Shown here piece after piece: positions 45,237-53,535 of a stretch of 64,000 bases of DNA (within the stretch, counting starts at the first letter, position 1; every line of letters begins with the position of its first letter). The notes below the pieces were generated by a model. The model saw nothing but the letters and a program-made list of their open reading frames with translations. It made no database searches and was not told where the DNA came from. The stretch spans positions 1 to 64,000 of the forward strand of contig NZ_JAWDKA010000004.1 of assembly GCF_032714615.1 (NCBI RefSeq). The letters run 5' to 3'. A program made the translations under genes and the position numbers. This stretch comes from Methanorbis furvi (lineage in GTDB: Archaea > Halobacteriota > Methanomicrobia > Methanomicrobiales > Methanocorpusculaceae).

Positions 45237-45835
45237 GATTTAGTCCGTTATTTTTCTGAAAAATGTAAATGGGTTAGTGGTGAGTTGGCATGATGAGAAA
45301 AAGAAACCGCAAATCCACGCAAATGCGGCACGGCGCAGACGTGCTCAGCTAAGCGAGCCCAAAGGGCTTGCCGCTCTCGCCCTTCGGGCTCCGCAAATCG
45401 CATTTGCGAACCGTCGCTCTCCTTCCCGCCCAGAGCTGGGCGGGTGGAGCACCTAATCGGTGACGCGACTGCAAATGCTGGACGGCGCCTGTCGGGCGCC
45501 GCCATGGGTTGAATGGATCGCATCTGAAGTGTGGGACAATCTGAAAGTTTTCAACTCAATGACATTTCACGCAGTTATACACCATGAATATTATCGATAA
45601 ACAATAGGCGGCGCCCGACAGGCGCCGTCCAGCGTTTGCCGGAGCGGTTGCGATAGCAACGAGCCCGCCGGAATCCGGCGGGATGAGAGCGACGAAATAG
45701 CAAACGCGATTTGCGGAGCGAGCATCAGCGAGCGAGATTTGCGTGGATTTGCGGTTTCTTTTTCTCATCATGCCAACTCACCACTGACCCACTTACTTTT
45801 TTCAGAAAAAAAACGGACTAAATCTTTTCCACAGC
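45237..45835. repeat. Large inverted repeat with GC-rich inner palindromes
   Basis: Outer arms of about 80 bases (around 45237-45320 and 45745-45835) are inverted copies: GGTGAGTTGGCATGATGAGA on the left and TCTCATCATGCCAACTCACC on the right. The interior has GC-rich palindromes (CGGCGCCTGTCGGGCGCCG; its inverted copy near 45610; CCGCCCAGAGCTGGGCGG near 45427; CCGCCGGAATCCGGCGG near 45664). The arm ends resemble the flanks at 27.1 and 63.6 kb. No transposase is encoded. Confidence 0.82.
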
Positions 45836-46002
45836 ATCCCATATCACCTCCTAAAATATTCCAAAGAAACCAAAAACAAAAAACATCATCCACCAGACCA
45901 ACCTCACCCGCACATGAAATAAACCACATGATGCTATACAACATTTTCGCACAAAAATAACTCCCAAACCCTCAATACCAATCAACTCCCAATACACTCA
46001 CA

Positions 46003-46587
46003 ATGGACTCTGACCCGTACCCGACTATCCCTGATGAAGAAGACCGGACAGAAGAGATCAACAAATATCAGAAATTCAAAAAAGTTGACGGAGCCACCTA
46101 CCGCAAAGTCAACGTATTCCTTCGCAAACGCACCTACATCACCGCACGCGAATGGGCAATCGCCCGCCTCTGCTCAGACTTCAAAACACCCTACGGCGCA
46201 GAAATGACCTTCATCGGCCAGCACCTCCCCGAACTCGTCCCCTTCATGGAGGAACCCTACAGCCCGCAGGCAGTCAACCAGGCAAGAAACGCATTCAAAC
46301 GAAAGGTACGAAAATCCGGAGCAACCTTCTTCTATGGAGCCATGTGCGGATTCTTCACCCTCGACGAACTCGACGACATCCTCTTTGAATCCAGCGAGAT
46401 CGCCAGATTCCTGCTCGAGATCGAAGGAACCTCACTCTCCATCGACGACGAACTCGACATCGAAGACAAAATCACCGAGATCATGCGAAAACTCGGTGAG
46501 TCTGCAAACGTCCTCCTCAACAGCCGCAAAGGATCAACCGTCGACGAAGACGAAGACGATGATGATGACGACGACGATGAAGAATAA
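46003..46587 (+). CDS. DUF5806-like archaeal protein with acidic tail
   Basis: 194 residues, soluble. The central block YRKVNVFLRKRTYITAREWA, IARLCSDFKTPYGAEMTFIG, LPELVPFMEEPYSPQAVNQA and GATFFYGAMCGFFTLDELDD is strongly conserved between haloarchaea and Methanomicrobia. The C-terminus is a run of Asp and Glu. The function is unknown. A TATA-like sequence and a T-rich region separate it from the following mutase gene, and 62 bases lie between them. Confidence 0.75.
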   Translation: MDSDPYPTIPDEEDRTEEINKYQKFKKVDGATYRKVNVFLRKRTYITAREWAIARLCSDFKTPYGAEMTFIGQHLPELVPFMEEPYSPQAVNQARNAFKRKVRKSGATFFYGAMCGFFTLDELDDILFESSEIARFLLEIEGTSLSIDDELDIEDKITEIMRKLGESANVLLNSRKGSTVDEDEDDDDDDDDEE

Positions 46588-46649
46588 CCCACTCTCTTTT
46601 CGACACGTATAATCTACACACCCGCCAATACTAATCCAAGGAAATTGGT

Positions 46650-48026
46650 ATGGCACTCGCAAAACTCGAAAAACAGTACTTCGGCACTAACGGCGTCCGC
46701 GGCGTAACCGGAATCGACATGACCCCGACGCTCGCACTCGAAATCGCAGAAGCGTTTGGCACCATGCTTGGCCCCGGAAAAACCGTCGGCCTCGGCCGTG
46801 ACACCCGCACCTCAGGACCTGCACTCGCCGCAGCAGTTCGGGCAGGCCTTCTCACCTGCGGCTGCAATGTCATCGACTTTGACATCGTCCCAACGCCTTG
46901 CCTCCAGTACCTCGTCCTCGACCACCACCTCGACGGAGGCGTCATGATAACAGCCTCCCACAACCCGCCCGAGTACAACGGCATCAAAATCGTCGAAGCT
47001 GACGGCACCGAGATGGGCGACGAGCGAACCATCCAGCTTGAACAGACCATGATTCACAAACAGTTCGTTGCCGCGCCCTGGAATAAACTCGGCTCACTCT
47101 CGGTCGAACCTGACGCACGTGAACTCTATATTAGTGCAATTGTCTCCCAGTTCCCCAAAGACTGCGGACGAGGCATCACCATTGCTGTTGATCCCGGAAA
47201 CGGACCGGCAGGCGCAACCACTCCGGAAATTCTCCGAAGACTCGGCTGCACCGTTCACGTCATCAACGAACCCTTCGACGGAAACTTTCCGGGACGGCTG
47301 CCCGAACCAACCGCCGAAGGACTCAAGGAACTCTCAGAACTTGTGGTCAAAACAGGAGCCGCGTTTGGCGTCTCCCATGACGGAGACGCGGATCGCGCCA
47401 TCTTCGTTGATGAACACGGCGTCTTCATGGACGGAAACATCACGTTCGGTCTTGTTGCCTCCTACTTCTGCCGAAAAAATCCAGGGGGCGTTGTCGTCAC
47501 TCCGGTCAGCACCTCAGGCGTCGTCGAAGCAGTCGCAAAAACCTGCGGCTGTAGTACCAGCTATACGGTTGTCGGCAGCATTTACGCAGCGCGTACCATG
47601 CGTGCACTCATCGAAGAGGGACAGCCGGTCATCATCGGCGGCGAAGGAAACGGCGGTATCATCTATCCGAACCATCAGTTCTGTCGTGATGGCGCAATGA
47701 CTGCGGCAACGATGCTTGACCTTGTTGCCGAACGAAAACAGCCGCTCTCATCACTCATCACAGAGCTGCCGGTCTTCACGATGTATCAGGAGAAAAGAAA
47801 AACCAAACGTGCCGCAGAGATAACTGAACACATGAAAAAATACTTCGCAAACTGTCCGATTGACTCACGCGACGGCATCCGCATTACCCGCGGCGGCGCA
47901 TGGGCATTGATTCGTCCGTCAGGAACCGAACCACTCGTTCGCGTCTATACCGAGTCCAAAGATCCTGTGGAAGCAAAGCAGCTCATGGATGAAATACTTG
48001 GAGAGATCTCCGGTTATCTCGAATAA
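46650..48026 (+). CDS. glmM: Phosphoglucosamine / phosphomannomutase family enzyme
   Basis: An alpha-D-phosphohexomutase of 458 residues. The phosphoserine loop is ITASHNPPEYNGIKI, the metal-binding loop is SHDGDADRAIFVD, the sugar-binding loop is GGEGNGGIIYPNHQF, and the phosphate-binding loop is RPSGTEPLVRVYTE. Archaeal members of this branch make glucosamine-1-phosphate for UDP-sugar synthesis, but phosphomannomutase activity cannot be excluded. It starts with GGAAATTGGT just upstream, giving a usable ribosome-binding site. Confidence 0.9.
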   Translation: MALAKLEKQYFGTNGVRGVTGIDMTPTLALEIAEAFGTMLGPGKTVGLGRDTRTSGPALAAAVRAGLLTCGCNVIDFDIVPTPCLQYLVLDHHLDGGVMITASHNPPEYNGIKIVEADGTEMGDERTIQLEQTMIHKQFVAAPWNKLGSLSVEPDARELYISAIVSQFPKDCGRGITIAVDPGNGPAGATTPEILRRLGCTVHVINEPFDGNFPGRLPEPTAEGLKELSELVVKTGAAFGVSHDGDADRAIFVDEHGVFMDGNITFGLVASYFCRKNPGGVVVTPVSTSGVVEAVAKTCGCSTSYTVVGSIYAARTMRALIEEGQPVIIGGEGNGGIIYPNHQFCRDGAMTAATMLDLVAERKQPLSSLITELPVFTMYQEKRKTKRAAEITEHMKKYFANCPIDSRDGIRITRGGAWALIRPSGTEPLVRVYTESKDPVEAKQLMDEILGEISGYLE

Positions 48027-48129
48027 CTTTTTTTTTCAATCAGAGAGGAGTTCATTTCTGTGAACGGTTCGGAATACTCATGCAGCGCTAACAATACTAC
48101 TAATACCAAAAAACGCAAAAGAGATAGCT

Positions 48130-48930
48130 ATGAAGATTATGGGATGTTCTGACAGAACTGTCAGACTCACCGCAGTGCTTGTCCTCCTCTGTGTCGCATT
48201 CTGTATGAGTGCAGGATGCATCGGCGTGGCAAACCCGACGCCCAATCAGGCCATGGTCCGGGAAAATCTCATATTTATGGACCCTGACTATGTGGACGCG
48301 GAGTTTATCTGGAGTCTCCTGCTGAGTCCGAATGCATATGATGCGGAACTTGTTGCTGCTGTTGACAAATATATGCCGATAGAAAATCCGGTGATTGAGC
48401 TGGGTGCAGGAGTTGGTGTTCTGTCAACGTACGTGAATGATCGTCTGATACTGCCGGTAAACCAGATCTCGGTAGAGCCGAACCCGTATCTGCAACCATC
48501 TCTGAGCCAGACCAGAGATGCCAACATGGCAGGGTTTACGATTGTGCCAAAAGCGGTTGCGTATGGTTCGCAGAATGTAACCTTCGCGGTAGGTTCCAAT
48601 ATTGTCAAAAACCGGATTACGGACAACTCGATCTTTGTGGAGACGGTGACTGTTCCCACAACGACAGTTCAGCAGCTGGCATCCGATGCAAGGTTCTCAA
48701 ATAACATCACCCTTATCATGAATATTGTTGGATACGAACATGATGTTGGACAACGAGAGCCGGAGTTCCTGAAAAATAATGTTTCAACGATTATTTCTGC
48801 TGTGTATACGGTAGGGAAAAATACTCCTGATACGTTTTCCGAGCGGATGAAGTATCTTGGTTTCACGGAAATGAGCAGGGCAAATGATGAGGTGGGCGGC
48901 TATACGGCGATGACATTCCAGAAGCTATAA
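48130..48930 (+). CDS. Lipoprotein with FkbM-like methyltransferase-type domain
   Basis: 266 residues. The signal segment LTAVLVLLCVAFCMSAGC ends in a lipobox-like SAGC, so the protein is probably exported and lipid-anchored. The mature part reads NPVIELGAGVGVLSTYVNDR, a class I methyltransferase glycine-rich loop, then QISVEPNPYLQPSL, AVAYGSQNVTFAVG and TTVQQLASD, the succession typical of the FkbM family. S-adenosylmethionine is not expected outside the cell, so a non-catalytic or sugar-binding role is possible. No obvious operon partner is present. Confidence 0.72.
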   Translation: MKIMGCSDRTVRLTAVLVLLCVAFCMSAGCIGVANPTPNQAMVRENLIFMDPDYVDAEFIWSLLLSPNAYDAELVAAVDKYMPIENPVIELGAGVGVLSTYVNDRLILPVNQISVEPNPYLQPSLSQTRDANMAGFTIVPKAVAYGSQNVTFAVGSNIVKNRITDNSIFVETVTVPTTTVQQLASDARFSNNITLIMNIVGYEHDVGQREPEFLKNNVSTIISAVYTVGKNTPDTFSERMKYLGFTEMSRANDEVGGYTAMTFQKL

Positions 48931-49061
48931 TATTTTTTTTATTCGCGTTTCGAAATATTCGTTACCGCGTAATTTCTATCTAAGTTATTTTCAGCAGAAA
49001 TTTTTTTCAGAAAATATTTTGAATCGAAAACATTTTTTTTCAAAAGAGTTTTTTCAAAACG

Positions 49062-49239
49062 TGGGGTCGGTGAGATTTGAACTCACGATCGACGGGTCTC
49101 TCCGACAAGCGAACATGTGGAGAACAAATTTTGCATCAGTGCTCCAACGGGTCATCATCTATCAATCAGTAGACCCGATAGTTCATCATACGCTAAGACC
49201 GCTGGAGCCCATCGCCATTCCGGACTAGGCCACGACCCC
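49062..49239 (-). tRNA. tRNA-Trp (anticodon CCA) with a 104-base intron
   Basis: Exon 1 (49202-49239) gives acceptor GGGGTCG, D-arm GCC...GGC, anticodon stem ATGGG and loop CTCCAG. Exon 2 (49062-49097) gives A, CCCGT, variable CGATC, T-stem GTGAG/CTCAC around TTCAAAT, and acceptor CGACCCC plus A. The intron lies after the base following the anticodon, the standard archaeal position cut by the splicing endonuclease. The anticodon reads tryptophan codon TGG. No CCA is encoded. Confidence 0.93.
49098..49201 (-). ncRNA. Box C/D guide RNA inside the tRNA-Trp intron
   Basis: The intron reads C box ATGATGA, D' box CTGA, C' box ATGATGA, D box CTGA, in the right order. The guide before D (TTGGAGCA) pairs with the anticodon loop GCTCCA so that the fifth base before D faces C34. 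The guide before D' (CGGGTCTA) pairs with AGACCCG so that its fifth base faces C39. It should direct 2'-O-methylation of these two tRNA positions, as established for haloarchaeal pre-tRNA-Trp. Confidence 0.88.
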
Positions 49240-49291
49240 CATCGTTTGCGTAATTAATGTCTATGTCTACTCATTTAAGGATTACTATTTT

Positions 49292-49843
49292 TCAAGAAAA
49301 GACAGCGCCGAAACGATCAGCACCGGAAAAGTCCGCGCCCTCGCATTCGGCAAGCCTCGCATACATACCAGAGAGATCAGCATTACGAAAATCCGCATCC
49401 GCAAAAACCGCACGCTGGGCATAACAGCGGCGAAGGTTTGCGGAGGTAAAATCTGCTCCGGTAAAGTCGCCGCCCGACAGATTTGCCAGAGAGAGATCTG
49501 CTTCATGGAAAACCGCAAACGCCGCAAAAACTCCTGACATATCTGCGGAAGAAAGATCTGCGCCGGAAAAGTTCGCTTCATCAAGTGAAGTACCGCAAAG
49601 ATCAGCTCCCGCAAGAGAGGCCCCCGCAAAAACTGCCGCAGTCAGATCAAAGTTTCTGAGGCATGCGCCGGAAAGATCTGCACCGGTAAAGTCCTGACCA
49701 AGCAGGATCATGATTCCCTCATCAGACTCGCGAAGATATTTTGTGTACCAGCTGTTCCACTCAGTGTAGTCATTGTTTTCGACTGCCTGAAAGAAAAGCT
49801 GGTGTGCGTTCAACGAAGTCCACCACCGAAGATGACCGCACAA
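49292..49843 (-). CDS. Pentapeptide-repeat protein
   Basis: 183 residues. After the N-terminal NDYTEWNSWYTKYLRESDEG, which matches the start of the larger protein at 20.5-22.1 kb, the rest is pentapeptide repeats of the A(D/N)(L/F)xx type (FTGADLSGACL, ANFSGADLSSADMSG, FTGADFTSANL). It probably folds as a right-handed beta helix without the membrane tail of its relative. It overlaps the end of the upstream small membrane gene by 34 bases, so the two are probably co-transcribed. The role is unknown. Confidence 0.82.
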   Translation of the reverse strand: MCGHLRWWTSLNAHQLFFQAVENNDYTEWNSWYTKYLRESDEGIMILLGQDFTGADLSGACLRNFDLTAAVFAGASLAGADLCGTSLDEANFSGADLSSADMSGVFAAFAVFHEADLSLANLSGGDFTGADFTSANLRRCYAQRAVFADADFRNADLSGMYARLAECEGADFSGADRFGAVFS

Positions 49844-50124
49844 AGAAACACGGCAGCAAGGATGATGAAGATGAGAAGAAAAAGAATGTCATGCTTTCCG
49901 TCTCTGGCATCTTCAGGAAGAGGAGGAGTCCGTACTTTTTCCTCATGCTGCTCGATGTAAGGATGGTCCAGTTCAAGTTGTTCAAACTCCGCATGCTCTT
50001 CTTGCGTAAAGTCAGGATCAAGTTCGAGCCCTGCAGAAGTATCAGGATGGGGACGATTCAAAGTACTGAATATGTGCGAGCCAACAGGTCTAAAAGGTTT
50101 GGCAGAGGGATAATTTCGGAACAT
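49810..50124 (-). CDS. Small tail-anchored membrane protein
   Basis: 104 residues: a polar, acidic N-terminal part (LELDPDFTQEEHAEFEQLEL) and one C-terminal membrane helix (ILFLLIFIILAAVFLCAVIF). The shape suggests a tail-anchored or stator-like protein. The overlap with the pentapeptide gene downstream suggests that the two work together, perhaps with this protein docking its partner at the membrane. No family is recognised. Confidence 0.65.
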   Translation of the reverse strand: MFRNYPSAKPFRPVGSHIFSTLNRPHPDTSAGLELDPDFTQEEHAEFEQLELDHPYIEQHEEKVRTPPLPEDARDGKHDILFLLIFIILAAVFLCAVIFGGGLR

Positions 50125-50205
50125 CCGAAACTTCCGAAACAGTTTTGGGAGAGATATTTGGCGACCTAAGCGTCAAGTATAGTATGGAGTTTTACACTCC
50201 ATGCC

Positions 50206-50382
50206 ATGTATGATCAAGTGAACAAATTCCCTTCACGGGACTACAAGGAGGATACCATTGACCTGGATTCGCTAACAGTTGATAAACCAGCCACTATTCG
50301 GATATAACCTCATCCTGCAGTTGCAGGTTACTACGAATGTCCATTCCTATACAATAGTATCTCGGTGAAGGCTGAGAGCTAA
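50206..50382 (+). pseudogene. Short reading frame interrupted by an in-frame TAA
   Basis: From ATG 50206 the frame reads 33 codons (MYDQVNKFPSRDYKEDTIDL and on to ATIRI), then TAA at 50305-50307, then continues in the same frame for 24 codons (PHPAVAGYYECPFLYNSISV and on) to TAA at 50380-50382. The composition of both parts looks protein-like. It may be a decayed small gene. No family is recognised, and chance is possible at this length. Confidence 0.3.
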
Positions 50383-50413
50383 TTTCTTTTCTCTTGCGGT
50401 TTCGCGTTTTTAT

Positions 50414-50632
50414 GTATTGCTCCGCCCACGGAAAAACGGAGTACACGGAAATTTCACGGAAAAAATATCACGGAGCAGACGTGAACATCACGGAAATATT
50501 TCTGATACCTCGTATCAAATACTCCCACTACGAAAAAATTGTTTTCAAATTCTGTGATGTTCACGTCTGCTCCGTGATGTTTTTTTTCAGTGTAATTCCG
50601 TGTGTTCTGTTTTTCCGTGGGCGACTCAGAGA
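50414..50632. repeat. CCCACGG-family repeat
   Basis: Ends CTCCGCCCACGGAAAAACGG and GTTTTTCCGTGGGCG are inverted copies. The centre has the opposed blocks CACGGAGCAGACGTGAACAT and GATGTTCACGTCTGCTCCGT, separated by about 70 bases. The element sits in the gap before the oxidoreductase operon. Confidence 0.85.
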
Positions 50633-50756
50633 TTCAGAAGCCAGAACACCCAAAAACCCATGGACAAGAGAGACTCAGAATCAGTCACAGAATTAAAGTT
50701 GTCCAAGAACCAATAAGTACCCGTATATTCTCAAGCCAGTAGCGGAGTGAACAAAT

Positions 50757-51605
50757 TTGTACGAGATAGTGAAAGCACACCCCTTGTCCGAGGCGGTTTT
50801 TGAAATGTGGATTCGTGCACCGCAGGTTGCACGCAATGCACAGGCAGGACAGTTTTGTATCATTCACCCCGACAAAGCAGGCGAACGCGTGCCCCTGACA
50901 ATCTCAGGAACCGACGGCGACTTAATCCGTCTCTCGTTCATGGCAGTTGGCACGACAACAAAACTGCTTGCATCCCTTTCTGCGGGCGACTGCCTGCGTG
51001 ACGTGGTAGGTCCCCTTGGCATGCCAAGCGATATTGCACAAGGTCCTGAGACCGTAGTCGTTGTTGGCGGCGGCGTTGGCGTTGCCTGTACGCCGATTAT
51101 TGCCCAGGCAGCAAAAGATGCCGGCAACCATGTCATCGGCATTATCGGTGCAAGAAACAAGAGTCTGTTAATTCTTGAGGATGAGATGCGGGCAATCTGC
51201 GACGAACTGTTCGTCACAACCGATGACGGATCGTATGGCATCAAAGGATTTGCAAGCGGCCCTCTTCAGACCCTATGCGAAAACGGAAGAAAAATCGACA
51301 AGGTCTGGATTATCGGCCCCGGCATGATGATGAAGGTAACAAGCGGCGTTACCAAACCGTTCGGCATCAAGACCTATGTTTCGCTGAATCCGGTTATGGT
51401 GGACGGCACAGGAATGTGTGGATCTTGCCGGGTTACCGTTGGCGGCAAGATGAAGTTTGCCTGTGTTGACGGCCCTGAGTTTGATGCCCATCAGGTTGAC
51501 TGGGACGATCTTCTGGCACGTCAGCGGATGTATGTTCCTGAGGAGAAGCAGTCGGTCGAGTACCGCGAAGCACATCACGAGTGCAGATGCAGGAAGGTGG
51601 CGTAA
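50757..51605 (+). CDS. NfnA/SudB-type NAD(P)H:ferredoxin oxidoreductase small subunit
   Basis: 282 residues, ferredoxin-reductase fold. An FAD region (QAGQFCIIHPDKAGERVPLT) and an NAD(P) region (VVVVGGGVGVACTPIIAQAA) are followed by a C-terminal [2Fe-2S] motif (DGTGMCGSCRVTVGGKMKFACVDGPEFD). This is the small subunit of NfnAB (electron-bifurcating transhydrogenase) or sulfide dehydrogenase SudBA; the DHOD electron-transfer subunit is related. It starts at TTG, supported by GGAGTGA eight bases upstream. The large subunit begins on the next base after its stop. Confidence 0.85.
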   Translation: MYEIVKAHPLSEAVFEMWIRAPQVARNAQAGQFCIIHPDKAGERVPLTISGTDGDLIRLSFMAVGTTTKLLASLSAGDCLRDVVGPLGMPSDIAQGPETVVVVGGGVGVACTPIIAQAAKDAGNHVIGIIGARNKSLLILEDEMRAICDELFVTTDDGSYGIKGFASGPLQTLCENGRKIDKVWIIGPGMMMKVTSGVTKPFGIKTYVSLNPVMVDGTGMCGSCRVTVGGKMKFACVDGPEFDAHQVDWDDLLARQRMYVPEEKQSVEYREAHHECRCRKVA

Positions 51606-52961
51606 ATGGACAGAGATGCAAATCTTCGCGTAGCAGACTTCGCCGAAGTGGATCTCGGATTCACGGAGGCCGAGGTTATAGCAGAAGCCGCCCGGTGTAT
51701 TCAGTGTAAAAAGCCGAAGTGTGTGGGCGGATGTCCGGTGGGAATTGACATTCCGGCATTTATTCGTGCATGCGAGATGGGTGAATTCCGCGAGGCTGCC
51801 AGAATCATCAAGAAGGACAATATGCTGCCTGCCATCTGCGGACGCGTGTGTCCGCAGGAAACCCAGTGTCAGGGCGAGTGTGTGCTCGGCAATAAGGATA
51901 CGCCGATTTCGATCGGCCACCTCGAGCGGTTCGTCGCCGACTGGGAGCGGGCGAATGGTATTGAAACACCGGTCCGCCTTCCACCGACCGGCAAGCGTGT
52001 TGCGGTTGTGGGTTCAGGACCGGCCGGTCTTTCAGCAGCCGCGGAGCTTGCACGGTTCGGCCACTCGGTGACTTTGTTTGAGGCGCTGCATGAGGCCGGC
52101 GGAGTTTTGATGTATGGTATTCCGGCGTTTCGTCTGCCAAAGGATATCGTGCAGGCCGAGATTGATCAGGTGAAGAAGCTTGGTGCTGAGATCAAGACGA
52201 ATCATGTTGTCGGCCGGAGTGTTCCTGTTGAGGAGCTGCTCGGCTACGATGCGGTTTTCCTTGGAACAGGAGCCGGGCTGCCGTACTTCATGAACCTCCC
52301 GGGAGAAAATCTCTGCGGCGTCTATTCGGCGAACGAGTTCCTGACACGGGTGAATCTGATGGGTGCTGCAAGTTTCCCGGCAAATGATACGCCGGTGAAG
52401 TTCGGGAAGCGGGTTGTGGTGATTGGCGGCGGAAATGTTGCTATGGACGCAGCCCGTGTTGCCCGAAGGATGGGAGCGGCAGTGACGCTGATGTACCGCC
52501 GCGGAGAAGCTGATATGCCGGCGAGACTGGATGAGGTCCGCCATGCGAAGGAGGAGGGCGTGGAGTTTATGTGCTGCACGAATCCTGTCCGGTTCGTGGA
52601 AGGCGAGAACCGATCGGTCAAAGGCGTTGAGGCGATCAGGATGGAACTCGGTAGTCCGGGAGATGACGGTCGTAGTTCGTTTGAACCGATTGAGGGAAGC
52701 AACTTTGTGGTGGAGGCGGATGTGGTGGTCGAGGCTATCGGTCAGGGACCAAATCCGCTGCTGCTGCGGATGCTGCCGGATCTTGCACGCAACCAGAATG
52801 GAAGTGTTGCGGTGAACTGTCTTGGCCAGACTTCGATTCCAACGGTTTACGCCGGAGGAGATGTTGCAACAGGAGCTGCAACGGTGATTCTTGCGATGGG
52901 TACGGCAAAGGATGCGGCCCGTGCGATTGATAAGATGCTGCGGAAAGTTCCCCAGTTCTGA
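51606..52961 (+). CDS. NfnB/SudA-type oxidoreductase large subunit (GltD-like)
   Basis: 451 residues. The N-terminal iron-sulfur domain has CIQCKKPKCVGGCPVGIDIP and CGRVCPQETQCQGECVLG. An FAD Rossmann motif (RVAVVGSGPAGLSAAAELAR) and an NADPH Rossmann motif (RVVVIGGGNVAMDAARVARRMG) follow, and the family end GDVATGAATVILAMGTAKDAA is present. It resembles the small subunit of glutamate synthase, but the adjacent ferredoxin-reductase-type gene marks it as NfnB or SudA. Exchange of electrons between NAD(P)H and ferredoxin is the expected role. Cofactor use in this methanogen is not established. Confidence 0.87.
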   Translation: MDRDANLRVADFAEVDLGFTEAEVIAEAARCIQCKKPKCVGGCPVGIDIPAFIRACEMGEFREAARIIKKDNMLPAICGRVCPQETQCQGECVLGNKDTPISIGHLERFVADWERANGIETPVRLPPTGKRVAVVGSGPAGLSAAAELARFGHSVTLFEALHEAGGVLMYGIPAFRLPKDIVQAEIDQVKKLGAEIKTNHVVGRSVPVEELLGYDAVFLGTGAGLPYFMNLPGENLCGVYSANEFLTRVNLMGAASFPANDTPVKFGKRVVVIGGGNVAMDAARVARRMGAAVTLMYRRGEADMPARLDEVRHAKEEGVEFMCCTNPVRFVEGENRSVKGVEAIRMELGSPGDDGRSSFEPIEGSNFVVEADVVVEAIGQGPNPLLLRMLPDLARNQNGSVAVNCLGQTSIPTVYAGGDVATGAATVILAMGTAKDAARAIDKMLRKVPQF

Positions 52962-52999
52962 AGAGTGCTGATAGGCATTCTCGGAAATTTTTTTTTGGC

Positions 53000-53155
53000 G
53001 GTGGCTTTGTTCGTAAATTTATTTTTTGGCAAACACTGTTCGGTATTGTTCGTTGCTCCGCCCACGGAAAATCTGAAAACACGGAGCTTCACGGAAAAAA
53101 AACATCACGGAGCAGACGTGAACAACACGGAAATGAATTGGTTTCGGATTCTGTG
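53000..53155. repeat. CCCACGG-family repeat with extended left part
   Basis: GCTCCGCCCACGGAAAATCT and CATCACGGAGCAGACGTGAA mark a left half copy. The sequence before it (GTTCGTAAATTTATT, GGCAAACACTGTTCGG) matches, inverted, the part that follows the right end of the 29.9-kb copy. The family unit is therefore longer than the palindrome. The right half of the palindrome is absent. Confidence 0.75.
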
Positions 53156-53191
53156 ATGGCAGTGACGAAATAGGTCATCAACTGAATTCTT

Positions 53192-53453
53192 GCTGACGTC
53201 AGATGTCAGACTTCAGATGTCAGATATCACATCGGTTTTATGAAAAGATATAACTGGAAAATTTTTGCATCTCCTCTCTTCATCGAAGATGAGTGAGAGA
53301 GAATATCTCCTCTTGTGGTATAGTTATGACATTGAGTATATAAATAGAATCACTTTGTCTCGATTTTTGGCAAGGGAATTTTTTCGGGGATGATCTTTTT
53401 TTTCAAAAACATAGGTGATATCTGACATCTGATATCTGACGTCTGACGTCAGT
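53192..53453. repeat. Inverted repeat with TGACGTCAGA-rich arms
   Basis: Arms at 53192-53230 and 53415-53453 match with few differences: the right arm reads GTGATATCTGACATCTGATA and continues TCTGACGTCTGACGTCAG. Each arm has internal TCTGACATC/TCTGACGTC repeats. About 185 AT-rich bases lie between them. A miniature element or a long hairpin is possible. AT-rich direct repeats (ATAATGATAAT) fill 53480-53525 just before the next gene. Confidence 0.75.
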
Positions 53454-53535
53454 GAGAAAGCACCACAGCCAAACATTATTATTCAAATAATGATAATCTA
53501 AATAATGATAATTCAAATAATCATTTTCAAAAGAT

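Noticed and set aside
50305-50307. Pyrrolysine readthrough of the 50.2-kb frame
   Set aside because: The interrupting codon is TAA; pyrrolysine uses TAG.
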